64,000 bases of DNA from Hathewaya proteolytica DSM 3090 (GCF_900142225.1 NZ_FRAD01000008.1:62001-126000), one strand, 5' to 3'; shown: positions 1-10,167, counted from the first letter of the stretch. The notes: generated by a model from the letters alone, not told the origin. A program made the numbers and translations.

Positions 1-1
1 T

Positions 2-487
2 GGTGGCATAGTAAAAATTAATGGACTTGGTAAGGAAGACTCTCTTAAAGATTATAGTATAACTTGCATAAATCAGCATGAACATATATATAATGCTAGT
101 TTTAGAGATAACGCAACCATGTTTGGATCTTATGGGGAAGAATCTATGAGATGTGTTATGGCTCAGTGTAAAGGAAATATCCTTGAAAAAATAGAAAACA
201 AGGAAAGTTGTAAGGAGCTTAGTGGTGGTGAAAAACAGTTTTTATCGCTGATAAGAGCTATTGCTAGTGAAGATGATGTATTATTAATGGACGAACCTTT
301 TTCTGCCATGGATGTAGAGACATACAAAAAAGCCATGGATATAGTGATGAATTTACACAATAAAACTATTATAATGGTAACTCATAATTTAGATGAAAAT
401 TTGCAGCGCTTTGACCATGTAATATTAATGGATAATGGTACTATGAAACAAAATATAGATGCCAGTGTGGTTGGGGGGCTTATATAA
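2..487 (+). CDS. ABC exporter ATPase domain, 3' part of a gene cut by the window start
   Basis: An open frame runs from the window edge to TAA at 485-487, so only the C-terminal half of the nucleotide-binding domain is visible. It shows a Q-loop-like INQHEHIYN, the ABC signature LSGGEKQ, Walker B VLLMDEPF and the H-loop VTHN. It is closely similar over its length to the C-terminus of the next gene (both have DEPFS..D....YKKAMD and DKTIIMVTHNLDENLQRFD-type endings), so the two are tandem paralogues and may form a heterodimeric half-transporter pair. The stop codon abuts the ATG of the next gene, which implies translational coupling. Substrate is not visible. Confidence 0.85.
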   Translation, partial: GGIVKINGLGKEDSLKDYSITCINQHEHIYNASFRDNATMFGSYGEESMRCVMAQCKGNILEKIENKESCKELSGGEKQFLSLIRAIASEDDVLLMDEPFSAMDVETYKKAMDIVMNLHNKTIIMVTHNLDENLQRFDHVILMDNGTMKQNIDASVVGGLI

Positions 488-2110
488 ATGAAAAAATACA
501 TTCTAAATGTGAAAAAATATATTATTATGGAGCTTATGCTAGGAATATTGGCAGCTATTTGCGTAGGCTTTATACCTAATTGTGAAAAGCTTCTTTTGGA
601 CAATATTGCATTATTGCAAAATAGGGGTGCGCTTATAAACATAATTTTATTATTTGCAGCGTGTGGAATACTAGGTTGTATATTTTCTTATATGTCATCT
701 CTTATGAATATAAAGTGGACATCCTCCATGAGATGTAGGTTGCAAACTGATTTTTTTGATGCCCTAGCGGATACTTCTTATGAAGAATTTAAGAAAAAAG
801 CAGTGGGAGATTACGTATCCATGGAAACTAATAATACAGATGTGGTGGTAGATGAATATATAAAGCCATTTTTAAACATGGTACAAGCTATTTTAAAAGT
901 AATTGTATATGCCATCATCATGTTTCTTTGTATAGATTGGAAAATATCCTTATTAATTTTTGCTCTGTCTTTTTTCACAATTTTTATTCCAAAGATATTT
1001 GAAAAAAAGAATAAAAAGCTTGGACAACTGTTTATGAAGGCCACAGAAAATTATACAACTTCAGTAAAAGATTATCTAGAAGGTATTAAACTAATAAACA
1101 ATAAAACACGAAGAGCTATAATAGAACAACATAATCATGTAGTGAACAAAACCATATCCCAAAAAATTAAGTCGGGTACTTTTGTTATATTTTCAATGTG
1201 CATGGAGGTAACAGGGATAAAGATTGTGGAGCTTATTGTATTTATCTTTGTGGTTATACTACTATTGAAGGGACAGATGACGGCGGGTATGGCATTGGCT
1301 GTATTTACATATTCCTCGTATTTTGTATCGCCACTGCAAGATACGTTAAATAGTATAAATTCTATTAACTCAAGAAAAGGCATCGCAAAAGAGTACATGG
1401 AAACCATGGAACATTACAATACACATAAGATTAGAAACTGTGGTATAAATGATCATAAAAAATGCATAGAATGTTTTAAAAATAGTATAAAGTTTGAAAA
1501 TGTGTGCATTCAGCGAGAACAGTTCAAAATGGACCATATAAATTTAGAATTTGAAAAAGGCAAAAAGTACGTCATAATCGGTCATAGTGGCTCTGGAAAA
1601 ACCACCATTTTAAATCTCCTTATGGGTTATGAAAAATTAGATAGTGGCTGTATTAAAATTGATGGAAATAGTATCGAGGAAAGTAATACTGATGGCATTA
1701 TGGGGTGCATAAGTCAAAAAGATCATATATTTAGTGATAGTTTCAAAAATAATGTAACGGTTTTTGGGTCTTACGGTGAGGAGCAAATAGAAAAAGGCAC
1801 CTTAAGTAGTTATGGCGGCATATTACAAAAAATATGCCATAAGTCAGATTGTAGTGACCTTAGTGGCGGAGAGAAGCAAATAACATCTCTTTTGCGTGCA
1901 CTAACTGCTGATAAGGATATAATACTGATGGACGAACCGTTTTCAGACTTGGATGTGGTGACATATAAAAAGGCTATGGATACAGTAATGGAGCTTGAAG
2001 ATAAAACTATTATTATGGTAACACATAATTTGGATGAAAACCTCCAGAGATTTGACAAAATTATAAGTATGGACAATGGTAAGGTAATAGAAGAAAGGCA
2101 GCTCAGCTAG
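488..2110 (+). CDS. ABC transporter with fused membrane and ATPase domains (exporter type)
   Basis: This 540-residue protein has the one-chain exporter layout: about six hydrophobic segments in residues 10-285, then an ATPase domain with Walker A GHSGSGKTT near residue 365, signature LSGGEKQ near 458, Walker B ILMDEPF near 480 and H-loop VTHN. Family members export peptides, lipids or drugs across the cytoplasmic membrane. It directly follows a paralogous gene, so a heterodimer is likely. The linker before the ATPase is cysteine-rich and does not show an N-terminal C39 peptidase domain, so it is not a bacteriocin-processing exporter of that class. The stop codon lies in the loop of the terminator hairpin. 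Confidence 0.85.
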   Translation: MKKYILNVKKYIIMELMLGILAAICVGFIPNCEKLLLDNIALLQNRGALINIILLFAACGILGCIFSYMSSLMNIKWTSSMRCRLQTDFFDALADTSYEEFKKKAVGDYVSMETNNTDVVVDEYIKPFLNMVQAILKVIVYAIIMFLCIDWKISLLIFALSFFTIFIPKIFEKKNKKLGQLFMKATENYTTSVKDYLEGIKLINNKTRRAIIEQHNHVVNKTISQKIKSGTFVIFSMCMEVTGIKIVELIVFIFVVILLLKGQMTAGMALAVFTYSSYFVSPLQDTLNSINSINSRKGIAKEYMETMEHYNTHKIRNCGINDHKKCIECFKNSIKFENVCIQREQFKMDHINLEFEKGKKYVIIGHSGSGKTTILNLLMGYEKLDSGCIKIDGNSIEESNTDGIMGCISQKDHIFSDSFKNNVTVFGSYGEEQIEKGTLSSYGGILQKICHKSDCSDLSGGEKQITSLLRALTADKDIILMDEPFSDLDVVTYKKAMDTVMELEDKTIIMVTHNLDENLQRFDKIISMDNGKVIEERQLS

Positions 2111-2124
2111 GGCTGCCTTTCTTC
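2090..2124 (+). terminator. Intrinsic terminator overlapping the exporter stop codon
   Basis: A perfect 13-bp inverted repeat (GAAGAAAGGCAGC at 2090-2102 and its complement at 2112-2124) has a loop that contains the TAG stop at 2108-2110. The T-rich tract afterwards is weak (TTATTTTT at about 2140). It can also serve the convergent gene ending at 2173. Confidence 0.7.
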
Positions 2125-2172
2125 TATAAAGTTGAGTATATTATTTTTACCCAAAAAACTGTAGAGTAAAAT

Positions 2173-2715
2173 CTAATTAATATCGATCTCCATACCATTT
2201 AGTTTCCAGGTACCATCTTCATCAATAAATTCAACATATAAGACTTCAGTCTTATCACTAAATTCAATATTACCATACACATGCATTTCATAAGCTATAT
2301 TAAATTTTTTTTGCGTTTTATAATACGTATAACATCTTGGGAGGTAATAAATTTTTGCCTCAGGAATAGTAAATTCTTTTTTAGAACCACGATTATTTAT
2401 TATCTTGTTTTTTTCTACAGTTATATTTTTAGTTACAATCTTTTTTAGTTCCTCAGTATTGCCCGTATCTATATAGTGTAATAATGTTGCGAATTTAGAT
2501 TCGAACTGCCTTCTAAGCAGATTGTCTTCTTGGGATTCTAAGTTGTTATATTCATCAGTAACTGTTTTTTCATCTGTGCTACTTAATTGTGTGTTACTTA
2601 TAGGTTTTGTATTGTTTTTATCATCTATCTTATCTTTGGAATTATTACAACCAATAAATAAAATAGATATCAACACCATACTAATTAATTTTATTAAATT
2701 CTTTTTTATTCTCAT
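2173..2715 (-). CDS. Predicted lipoprotein of unknown function
   Basis: The protein starts MRIKKNLIKLISMV and reaches a lipobox ending LFIGC near residue 23, so it is a predicted membrane-anchored lipoprotein of about 180 residues. I place the start at the ATG at 2715 because GAGGGTG lies just upstream; the GTG at 2724 overlaps that ribosome-binding site. After a low-complexity Asn/Lys/Asp linker (residues 24-60) comes a small compact domain with no motif I recognise. It lies 15 bp downstream of another anchored protein gene and is probably co-transcribed with it. Confidence 0.7.
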   Translation of the reverse strand: MRIKKNLIKLISMVLISILFIGCNNSKDKIDDKNNTKPISNTQLSSTDEKTVTDEYNNLESQEDNLLRRQFESKFATLLHYIDTGNTEELKKIVTKNITVEKNKIINNRGSKKEFTIPEAKIYYLPRCYTYYKTQKKFNIAYEMHVYGNIEFSDKTEVLYVEFIDEDGTWKLNGMEIDIN

Positions 2716-2730
2716 AAATATCACCCTCTA

Positions 2731-3696
2731 TTATTTAATTTTTTTAATTTGTTCTGAAACTAATTTAATATTTTTTTTATCTGTATCCGTGAAAAACTTA
2801 TCTACATTATCATATTTAGGAGAATACCATCTTTGGGTAGAGAAATATCTTAATAGTCTTTCTGATTTAAATTTATAACCATGAATAGCATAATAATAAT
2901 TTTTTATATCATTTAGTGATTCTTCATCACAGTTTATAAGGTCTGATGTTTTAAGTTCTAAGTCAGGTGAAAGATCTATTTCCATAGGATGTATATTCAT
3001 GATTTTTTCTATTTTCATGCTAGAAATTATAAAGGAATATATAATTCCTTTATTGCTATTAATTTGAACATAGTAATCATTTACTGCAAATTCATGTTTA
3101 GCCCCTAATGTATATGGTGACCCTCCTACATCATCTTCCCTAAACTCTATATTGTTTTCATAAAGTGTATATTCGTCTCCAAGCAGTTCTAGTGCTTTAG
3201 ACAATGGAGTACCGTCGTTGAAATTTGAGGATGGTATACGACTTACATTTATACCTGTTACAATATTCCTATTATCTGGATTATGAAAGTATATACAAAA
3301 ATCTACTTTTCCCTCGTGGATACCGATATAATCTGTGGAAGAATTTAATTCTTCTTGTGCCGCTTGGTTGGTAAATGACTTGAATTTAAATTGCTTTAAT
3401 CTATTTACAGCTTCTTGTCGAGTCATACCAATATAGAAATCACCCGAAGATTGATCTAACATATTTATCTTCAATTGTTCTGGTGATTTTATGATTTCTT
3501 CAATAGATTCCCGTTTATTTTCTTTAGGTGTATTTATATCAGAAGAAATAGATTTCTTTTGTTCAGTAGTAGACTTTATTTTATCCGATTCCACACTATT
3601 CTTTCCTCCATATGAAATCATTAGTGATAATCCTACTACCAGTAAACATAGTGTGGCAGATATTATAATACCCTTTCCTTTTTTATTGCCTTGCAT
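2731..3696 (-). CDS. Membrane-anchored protein of unknown function
   Basis: A 321-residue protein with one N-terminal hydrophobic anchor (about residues 9-28), a Ser/Lys/Glu-rich linker, and a large extracytoplasmic part. The stretch near residues 85-110 (FYIGMTRQEAVNRLK) resembles the start of short repeats in bacterial extracytoplasmic proteins but no family is certain. AGAGAGG lies upstream of the ATG. It is the first gene of a two-gene minus-strand unit and diverges from the solute-binding protein gene at 3977, so the 280-bp gap between them must hold both promoters. Confidence 0.65.
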   Translation of the reverse strand: MQGNKKGKGIIISATLCLLVVGLSLMISYGGKNSVESDKIKSTTEQKKSISSDINTPKENKRESIEEIIKSPEQLKINMLDQSSGDFYIGMTRQEAVNRLKQFKFKSFTNQAAQEELNSSTDYIGIHEGKVDFCIYFHNPDNRNIVTGINVSRIPSSNFNDGTPLSKALELLGDEYTLYENNIEFREDDVGGSPYTLGAKHEFAVNDYYVQINSNKGIIYSFIISSMKIEKIMNIHPMEIDLSPDLELKTSDLINCDEESLNDIKNYYYAIHGYKFKSERLLRYFSTQRWYSPKYDNVDKFFTDTDKKNIKLVSEQIKKIK

Positions 3697-3976
3697 GATA
3701 TGAATTAACCTCTCTTTTAGATTCTTTTTTACACTACCAAAACTTTATATCCTTTCCTACCTTAATGATAGTATATTTTGACAAGAAAATTTTGTCAATA
3801 TGAATTGGCTGTTTTAGCGATGTTTTAAAGATTAAAATATAATAAACGTGCCTTTAAGTTTCAAGATAGATTCCTCTAAAATTCAATGAAAAAGCACTAA
3901 AATATGAATAAATGTTTACAATATTCATTAATAATGATAAGGTATATTTAGAATATTGTAGGAATAGGGGGACACT
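3697..3976. promoter_or_regulatory. Divergent promoter region with a perfect 10-bp inverted repeat
   Basis: This non-coding gap separates divergent genes. TACAATATTC at 3917-3926 is repeated as its exact reverse complement at 3951-3960, 24 bp apart, immediately upstream of the GGGGGA ribosome-binding site of the solute-binding protein gene. An inverted repeat there is what a dimeric regulator of the ABC operon would bind. No regulator gene is adjacent, so the protein that might bind it is unknown. Confidence 0.45.
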
Positions 3977-5349
3977 ATGTATAAATTTAAAAAGATAATA
4001 GCAATATTTTCAATCTTAAATTCAGTATTTATTATGGGGTGCGGAGTTAAAAATGACCAAAAAGCAGAAATACAGTTGTGGTGGTATGAGCATGGGGTCG
4101 AAAACATGATTGATCATAATGAGAAAGAAGTTATATATAATACGAGAGCTATTATCGATAGGGTAAAATCGTATTGTGATTCAAACAAAATACCTTTAAA
4201 AATGAATGTATATACGAGCTCACAGATATCCTATGAAAATTATATTTTAAAAAGGAATGTAAATTTATCTAAAGATAATGTAATTATTATGGATAAAAGT
4301 TCTAGTCTATATGAACTTAATGAAAACCATTGCGATTATAATAAAATAAGCAATTACAAAAATTTGTATACAACTTTAGAAAAGTTATCGTTTATTCCAC
4401 TTGATATGAATATTGAAATGTTTGCAATAGACACAGAATTGTTGGGAAAATATAGTGCAAAACTTGATAAAAACGTAATATCATATAATGAATATCTGGA
4501 TGTAGTGAATAAAATGAGAACTAATGGATATGTTGGAGGGTTTCTAAATACAAAATTAAATTTAAAGAAAGAAAATTTATTTTCAAGTTCGCCTAAAATA
4601 AGAGATGAAAATATAAATATTAAAAAATATAAAAGAGTGATCAATGAATGTATAAAAGAAACACAAAACATATCAGCCAAAACAATGAAATATTAATGGA
4701 TACGACAACTTATGTTGAATTTTGTAAACCTGATTTCAATCAATATATAGATGATAAAAGCAAGAATAAAAAATATGTAGAGATATATACGTATATTAAT
4801 AATGGTTCACAATGTACTAAAAAGTACTGTGAGGATTTTAACTTTAACAAATATAAAGTTGTGTTGAAACCAACAGGCATGGATTATTGCTTTTTTATAG
4901 GTAAAAATGTGACAAATAATAAAGTATATGATATTGGAAATTTGCTTATGGAACAGAATACAGTGTTTAATTTAAACAATAATTTTAATATATATGAAGC
5001 AGAGAACAAATTTCCAACTATGAAATATGATGATATCTACAAATATCTTGGATTTGGACAGAACGGGGATTGCCTTTTTGATAATTCTTCTAAGGAAGAT
5101 AATGATGGAATGATTTATAATGAAAGTTTAAAATCTCAGCTTAACATTTTGTATAAGGAGATATATTCAGGTCTATTTAATGATATAAAAAAGCAATACT
5201 ATGATTCTTTTCAGTTCAATATGCCTGTGAATAATTATATTATATCTTCAATATATAATATATCAAAAAAAGTAATAGATAATCCCGAAACGGATTTGGA
5301 TAGTGAAATTAATAATATGGTAACTGAGCTAAAGCTTAAATATAAATAA
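3977..5349 (+). pseudogene. Solute-binding lipoprotein of the adjacent ABC transporter, split by a frameshift
   Basis: Two overlapping frames (3977-4696 and 4648-5349) together match the intact 461-residue lipoprotein at 16258-17643 from end to end. The first half has a signal peptide with lipobox FIMGC; it matches the paralogue at Y-LKRN--LSK-N and PLD-N. The second half matches at K-VTNNK-YD and in the C-terminal region ending in E-KLKYK/E-RLEYG. The change of frame falls at about 4670-4696 and corresponds to a one-base loss (or two-base gain). No classic slippery heptamer or stimulatory structure is evident, so I read this as a broken gene or a sequencing error rather than programmed frameshifting. 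In an intact form it would deliver substrate to the permeases encoded at 6505-8091. Confidence 0.75.
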
Positions 5350-5380
5350 ACTTAACTTTAAACAGGGGGATATAATAATT

Positions 5381-6508
5381 ATGGCGGGTGTTGAACTGAA
5401 TAATATAACAAAAGTATATCCAAATGGTTTCAAGGCACTTGAAAATTTAAATCTTAGTATAAAGGACAAGGAATTTCTTGTCCTTGTTGGTTCGTCAGGG
5501 TGTGGTAAATCAACTATACTTAGGATAATTGCAGGTCTTGAGGATATAACTTCGGGGGAACTGAAAATAGGAGATAGGGTAGTGAATAATGTACATCCAA
5601 AGGATCGAAATATATCTATGGTATTTCAGGATTTTGCATTATATCCTCACTTAAGCGTATATGATAACATGGCATTTTCTTTAAAGTTGAAACGTTATAA
5701 AAAGGATGAAATAAATAAAAAAATTAATGAAATTGCTAAAACCTTGGAAATAGATGACATACTAGACAAAAAACCCAGTACGTTATCGGGTGGACAGAAA
5801 CAGAGGGTGGCTCTTGGGCGCGCTATCATAAGGGACCCTGAGGTATTTTTATTTGATGAGCCATTATCAAATATTGATGCGAAACTTAGGATGCAGACTA
5901 GAATAGAACTTATAAAGTTACATAGGGAATTAAAAACTACATTTATATACGTTACTCATGACCAAACGGAAGCTATGACCATGGGTGATAGAATAGTTGT
6001 TTTAAACGATGGGGAAATACAACAGATAGATACTCCTGAAAACTTGTACAATCATCCTTGCAATCTATTTACAGCCGGTTTTATTGGAACACCTCAGATG
6101 AATTTTATAGGAGGAGAACTTTGTACCAAGGAAAGCATAAGGTATATTTATGTAGAAAATAAAGATGAAGATTGTTGTAAGCTGCAGGAACATATATTAG
6201 AAAAGCTAAAGGAATATGAGGATCAGGAAGTAATACTGGGTATACGTCCTGAGGATTTCACCATAATCATGGATGATTGTTCAAAGAATAAAAATGAGGA
6301 TGTAATACAATTTTGTGATTGCAAGGTAGAGGCTGTGGAGCTTCTAGGTCACGAAAAGCTTGTTTATATGAAATATGGAGCTATAACGGTTTTAGTGAAG
6401 ACGGTGGCAATTAACAAGATATGCAATGATGAAAAATATGGCTTATGTTGCAATGTAGAGAAGATACACATATTTAGCAGAGATACAGAAAGGAATATGA
6501 TACTATGA
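5381..6508 (+). CDS. Carbohydrate-type ABC transporter ATPase (MalK/UgpC/MsmK family)
   Basis: This 375-residue ATPase has Walker A GSSGCGKST near residue 37, Q-loop MVFQDFALYPHLSVYDN, signature LSGGQKQR near 137, Walker B VFLFDEPLSNIDAKLR near 157 and H-switch VTHDQTEAMTMGDR. A C-terminal TOBE/OB-type regulatory region follows (EVILGIRPEDF). This layout is typical of ATPases that energise sugar and related importers. It follows the broken binding-protein gene by 31 bp and its stop overlaps the next start by 4 bp (ATGA), so it belongs to one operon. Confidence 0.92.
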   Translation: MAGVELNNITKVYPNGFKALENLNLSIKDKEFLVLVGSSGCGKSTILRIIAGLEDITSGELKIGDRVVNNVHPKDRNISMVFQDFALYPHLSVYDNMAFSLKLKRYKKDEINKKINEIAKTLEIDDILDKKPSTLSGGQKQRVALGRAIIRDPEVFLFDEPLSNIDAKLRMQTRIELIKLHRELKTTFIYVTHDQTEAMTMGDRIVVLNDGEIQQIDTPENLYNHPCNLFTAGFIGTPQMNFIGGELCTKESIRYIYVENKDEDCCKLQEHILEKLKEYEDQEVILGIRPEDFTIIMDDCSKNKNEDVIQFCDCKVEAVELLGHEKLVYMKYGAITVLVKTVAINKICNDEKYGLCCNVEKIHIFSRDTERNMIL

Positions 6509-7281
6509 AGAATACAAAACTTTTAAGGTATGCATTTCTAAGTATATCTGGTGTATTCCTGCTATTTGTAATTCCATTTATAATAGCCCAAGGAGATGTT
6601 ACAGCAAATTTGATATTTGGGGAAGAATCTCTTTTTAGAGATGAGGTATTTATGCTGTCACTAAAGAATTCTGTAATATTTATGATCATATTTATACCTA
6701 TTGTAGTGATTGTGGGTTATGTTTTGGCATATTTTACTGAGCACTGTCAGCTTGGATTGTGGTTTCAGCTTGCAGTAATTTTGCCCATTGTAACACCTGC
6801 ACTGGGAGTTTCGGGTTTTTTCAAGGGAAAAATATATGGAAACCTTGCTAGTCATTTGAATGGTATATTTATTGTAGGGATAATTTTTGTATGGGCTACC
6901 GTAGGGTATGCATATCTTGCTATACTCATATCGCTGAAAAATAGGGATAAAAACATTGAAGAGGCGGCATATCTAGATGGAGCATCTACTTTTAAAATAA
7001 TTCGAAGCATGATACTGCCAATGCATTCAGAAGCATTAGTGCTTGCCACCATTTTAAGTATTTATAACTGTTTGAAACTTTTCAAGTATACTTACGCTAT
7101 TTTTGGGGAAATTCCAGATCTAAGTATGTTTCAAACGCAGAATTATCTATATATAAAGTTAAAAAAATTTGAGCCTGGAACTCTCATAGTAGCGGCGGAT
7201 ATTTTTCTTATGGTAATTCTCATTACTTTATTGCTTGTGGTTGGTCTTGGTGAATACAGAAAAAAGAAACTATTCAAATAG
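6505..7281 (+). CDS. ABC sugar-type permease (MalF/UgpA-like)
   Basis: A 258-residue integral membrane protein with about six hydrophobic segments. It carries the permease EAA loop (EEAAYLDGASTFKIIRSMILP, near residues 152-172, contact point for the ATPase). It is shorter than most MalF homologues (about 290-310), mostly at the N-terminus. Its ATG overlaps the ATPase stop by 4 bp. It should pair with the next gene as a heterodimeric channel. Confidence 0.88.
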   Translation: MKNTKLLRYAFLSISGVFLLFVIPFIIAQGDVTANLIFGEESLFRDEVFMLSLKNSVIFMIIFIPIVVIVGYVLAYFTEHCQLGLWFQLAVILPIVTPALGVSGFFKGKIYGNLASHLNGIFIVGIIFVWATVGYAYLAILISLKNRDKNIEEAAYLDGASTFKIIRSMILPMHSEALVLATILSIYNCLKLFKYTYAIFGEIPDLSMFQTQNYLYIKLKKFEPGTLIVAADIFLMVILITLLLVVGLGEYRKKKLFK

Positions 7282-7293
7282 GAGGGAAACCAT

Positions 7294-8091
7294 ATGAAAA
7301 AACTTTTTATTAAATTTATAGCTATAGTCATAGCAGTTGTTTTCCTTATCCCAATTTTATATACCATTCTATATTCATTTTTAGACCCGGGGAGTGGAGG
7401 GCATTTCAGTATCCAGCAGTATGTTAATATATCCATGGACAAGGTGGAGATATTTAAGACCTTGTTGAATTCCATTATTATTGTAGGTTGTATTATAGTA
7501 GGGCAACTTATAGTATCTTGTTTTACAGCATATTATTTTGCATTTAACAGTAGGAAATTTAGCAAGTGTATGTTCATTGTTTATATTTTTATAATGCTAT
7601 TGCCATTGCAAATAACGCTGATCCCCAATGTAATTTTGTTTAACAGTATAGAAAAAATGTACAATATAAAGTTGTTTGATAACTATATAACCATTATTTT
7701 GCCTGGAATTTTTAATACTCTTGGTGTATTTTTTTTAAAGCAATACTTTGATAGTATACCGAAAAAATATATTGAAATGGCAAAAATTGATGGAGCATCA
7801 AACTTTCAGATTTTCACTAAAGTAGTGTTACCAAATTCTAAATATGCCATACTTGCAGTTTGTTTAGTAATATTTATAGACAACTGGAATCTTATTGAGC
7901 AGCCACTTATATTCATAGACTCCGTTTCCAAGATGCCGGCTAGTATTTATCTAAATACATTGTATGATATGGATAAAAGTATTTTCTATGCTGCTAGCAT
8001 AGTATTCATGTTTCCAGTGCTGTTTTTAATATTGAAAAATATAAATAATATTAAATCCTTTATAAGTCAGGGGAAGAGGGGAAAAATGTAA
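7294..8091 (+). CDS. ABC sugar-type permease (MalG/UgpE-like)
   Basis: A 265-residue permease with six hydrophobic segments and the EAA loop (EMAKIDGASNFQIFTKVVLPNSK). AGGAGGG lies 8 bp before the ATG. It is the second permease of the importer; its stop overlaps the next gene by one base (TAATG), so the downstream unknown proteins are translationally coupled to it. Confidence 0.88.
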   Translation: MKKLFIKFIAIVIAVVFLIPILYTILYSFLDPGSGGHFSIQQYVNISMDKVEIFKTLLNSIIIVGCIIVGQLIVSCFTAYYFAFNSRKFSKCMFIVYIFIMLLPLQITLIPNVILFNSIEKMYNIKLFDNYITIILPGIFNTLGVFFLKQYFDSIPKKYIEMAKIDGASNFQIFTKVVLPNSKYAILAVCLVIFIDNWNLIEQPLIFIDSVSKMPASIYLNTLYDMDKSIFYAASIVFMFPVLFLILKNINNIKSFISQGKRGKM

Positions 8092-9044
8092 TGAGCAAAG
8101 TAGTGCATAATATCGTAAAAATATTTTTAATATTTGTAGTAATAATAGTTATACTTGGATTCCTTGTATTATCAGTAAATAAGCAAATGTTAATGAAGGT
8201 ACAGATATCTAATATTAGACAAAATGATGAAGTGGATTGTTCTGTAAGACTTAATGGAGAAGTAAAACCAAAGTATACTTTCAATGTGGTTGCATCTAAG
8301 GACATAGAGGTAGAAAAGTCGGAGGGGCATAACGGGGAGATTTTAGAAGAAGGACAACTACTTATGAAGTTGAAAAATACTGGTAGTGGATTTTCTAAGG
8401 ATGTTGTATCTGTTGATTTGATTTCCAAAGAAAAAAACGTGAAAAATGAATTTTCTTTAAAGAATACGGGGGAGTGCACAGTAAAGCACAGGGTGTATTT
8501 AAATTTTATAAATGAAAATCCATTTATTTCAGCAGGGGATATTATCATGACGTATAGTTTTTACGCAAATAATGATGATTTGTATATAGAATGTAGCAGT
8601 AAAAAAGGTCAAATAAGTGAAGAAAAGTTAAAGGTAGCAACCATAGATAGGCAAAGCGCTGATATTAGCATCATAAAAAAAGAACAGTATTTAGAACATG
8701 ATATTTTTAAATTTGCTAATAAATCGGAAAGTATTATGGCTATAAATAGAAATGTAGATATTGAAATTAAGTCTAGTCGACAGTTCAGATCAGCAGTGCC
8801 TAAGACTGCATTTATTCAGGATCCTTATAAGCTTAATGAGGGATATTTATATGTGGTAAATAAAACCAAGTCTGTGCTAGGTGATGGGTATACTCTCAAA
8901 AAAGTAGAATGTAAGAAGTTATATGAGTGTGATGAATTTATAGATTGTGGAGATGTATTTGTCATGGATAATAGCACTGAGGGCGTTGTAATGTATCCCA
9001 CACCTGATATGAAAGAATCACAGAGGGTTCAGATAGATAAGTAA
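8091..9044 (+). CDS. Unknown membrane-anchored protein of the ABC operon
   Basis: A 317-residue protein with one N-terminal transmembrane helix (about residues 10-28). The remainder is soluble and predicted extracytoplasmic, with alternating short hydrophobic and polar stretches that suggest beta structure. It resembles the form of HlyD-like adaptors but lacks a recognisable biotinyl-lipoyl or coiled-coil signature, so I do not assign it. Its start overlaps the permease stop, placing it in the transporter operon; sugar importers normally have no such component. Confidence 0.65.
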   Translation: MSKVVHNIVKIFLIFVVIIVILGFLVLSVNKQMLMKVQISNIRQNDEVDCSVRLNGEVKPKYTFNVVASKDIEVEKSEGHNGEILEEGQLLMKLKNTGSGFSKDVVSVDLISKEKNVKNEFSLKNTGECTVKHRVYLNFINENPFISAGDIIMTYSFYANNDDLYIECSSKKGQISEEKLKVATIDRQSADISIIKKEQYLEHDIFKFANKSESIMAINRNVDIEIKSSRQFRSAVPKTAFIQDPYKLNEGYLYVVNKTKSVLGDGYTLKKVECKKLYECDEFIDCGDVFVMDNSTEGVVMYPTPDMKESQRVQIDK

Positions 9045-9071
9045 CAGTAATTTATATAAGGGGCAGAAAAC

Positions 9072-10124
9072 ATGAAAAAAGTATTTGCTTATATAACAGT
9101 TGTTGTAATGGTCACATTATGCATATATGTGCACACTGTAGCGAAATTTAACAAAAACGTGGTTGAGATTCATATGGACAATTGTTCTTCTACAAAAGAA
9201 ACTGAAGAAATGCGTGATGATATGAGAAAGCAAGATTATGTTACCATATACGATGTGAGCAGCGGAGAAAAAAATTTAAAAGCGTATGATGGCAATATAA
9301 ATATATATCTAAATATGAATAAGTTTCAGGCAAAAAATATGAATCTAAATGAAAATGAAGCTATAATAGGCGAGGATACGGTGAAGGAAAAGAACATTCT
9401 AGTGCCTTTGGATAATATAATCCAAGTAGATGGTAGAAATTATGACATAAATTGTGTTGTTGAAAACAAGAATTTTATTATGACAAGATATAGAGATGAT
9501 ATGAAGGATTCCATAAAAAATCAAGTATTGTATATGGTAATTGACTCATCAGCATTGAATTATGAAAAAGATATCATTCAGTCCGTTTTAGAGAAAAATA
9601 ATATTAAAACTTCTCAGTGTCTTTTTTATGGAGATGTACATAACACTGTAAAAAAGGTATTATTTATATTTATGGTAATGGACTGTATTGTGCTTGCCAT
9701 TTTAATATATAAGAAGTTTAGAGAAAACCTACAAAAAAGCGTTGAGTTTTATAAATCATGTAAGAAAAATATGACATTTGCAGGGTTTATTTATAACTAT
9801 TTTATCAAGAAAAGAAAATTTGATGTAATAATACAAACAGCAATCCTTTGTGTAATCCTTGGAGTCAGCATAATTTTAATGAGAAAACTTCTCATAATAA
9901 AACTACCTTTTAATGAAAACTTTGCGAATATAGGCAACATAGTGGCTACATTTAAAGTAATAGAGAAAAGGCTACGATATAAGCTACAAACTGGTTTTTC
10001 CGAGTTTAATATATATGTTGTAAAGGTAAGTTTTATATATATTATTCTATTAATTGTGGGCATTACTTTGTGTATAAAATCTCTCTTAAAACTTATATTT
10101 AGTAAACCGGCTAATGAAAAATAA
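9072..10124 (+). CDS. Unknown polytopic membrane protein of the ABC operon
   Basis: A 350-residue protein with an N-terminal hydrophobic segment (residues 4-22), a long external region to about residue 195, then three membrane segments near 198-216, 252-272 and 322-342. This resembles the layout of extracellular-loop membrane proteins such as FtsX/MacB-type permeases, but no family motif is visible. It lies 27 bp after the preceding unknown gene and is the last gene before the terminator at 10205, so it probably completes the operon that starts at 3977. Confidence 0.6.
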   Translation: MKKVFAYITVVVMVTLCIYVHTVAKFNKNVVEIHMDNCSSTKETEEMRDDMRKQDYVTIYDVSSGEKNLKAYDGNINIYLNMNKFQAKNMNLNENEAIIGEDTVKEKNILVPLDNIIQVDGRNYDINCVVENKNFIMTRYRDDMKDSIKNQVLYMVIDSSALNYEKDIIQSVLEKNNIKTSQCLFYGDVHNTVKKVLFIFMVMDCIVLAILIYKKFRENLQKSVEFYKSCKKNMTFAGFIYNYFIKKRKFDVIIQTAILCVILGVSIILMRKLLIIKLPFNENFANIGNIVATFKVIEKRLRYKLQTGFSEFNIYVVKVSFIYIILLIVGITLCIKSLLKLIFSKPANEK

Positions 10125-10167
10125 AGCATTTAAAGATTACTACGTATACACAATATAAATATGTATA

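Noticed and set aside
4640..4700. Programmed ribosomal frameshift in the binding-protein gene
   Set aside because: No slippery heptamer or downstream structure that would support it, and the paralogue at 16258 is continuous. Mutation or sequencing error is simpler.
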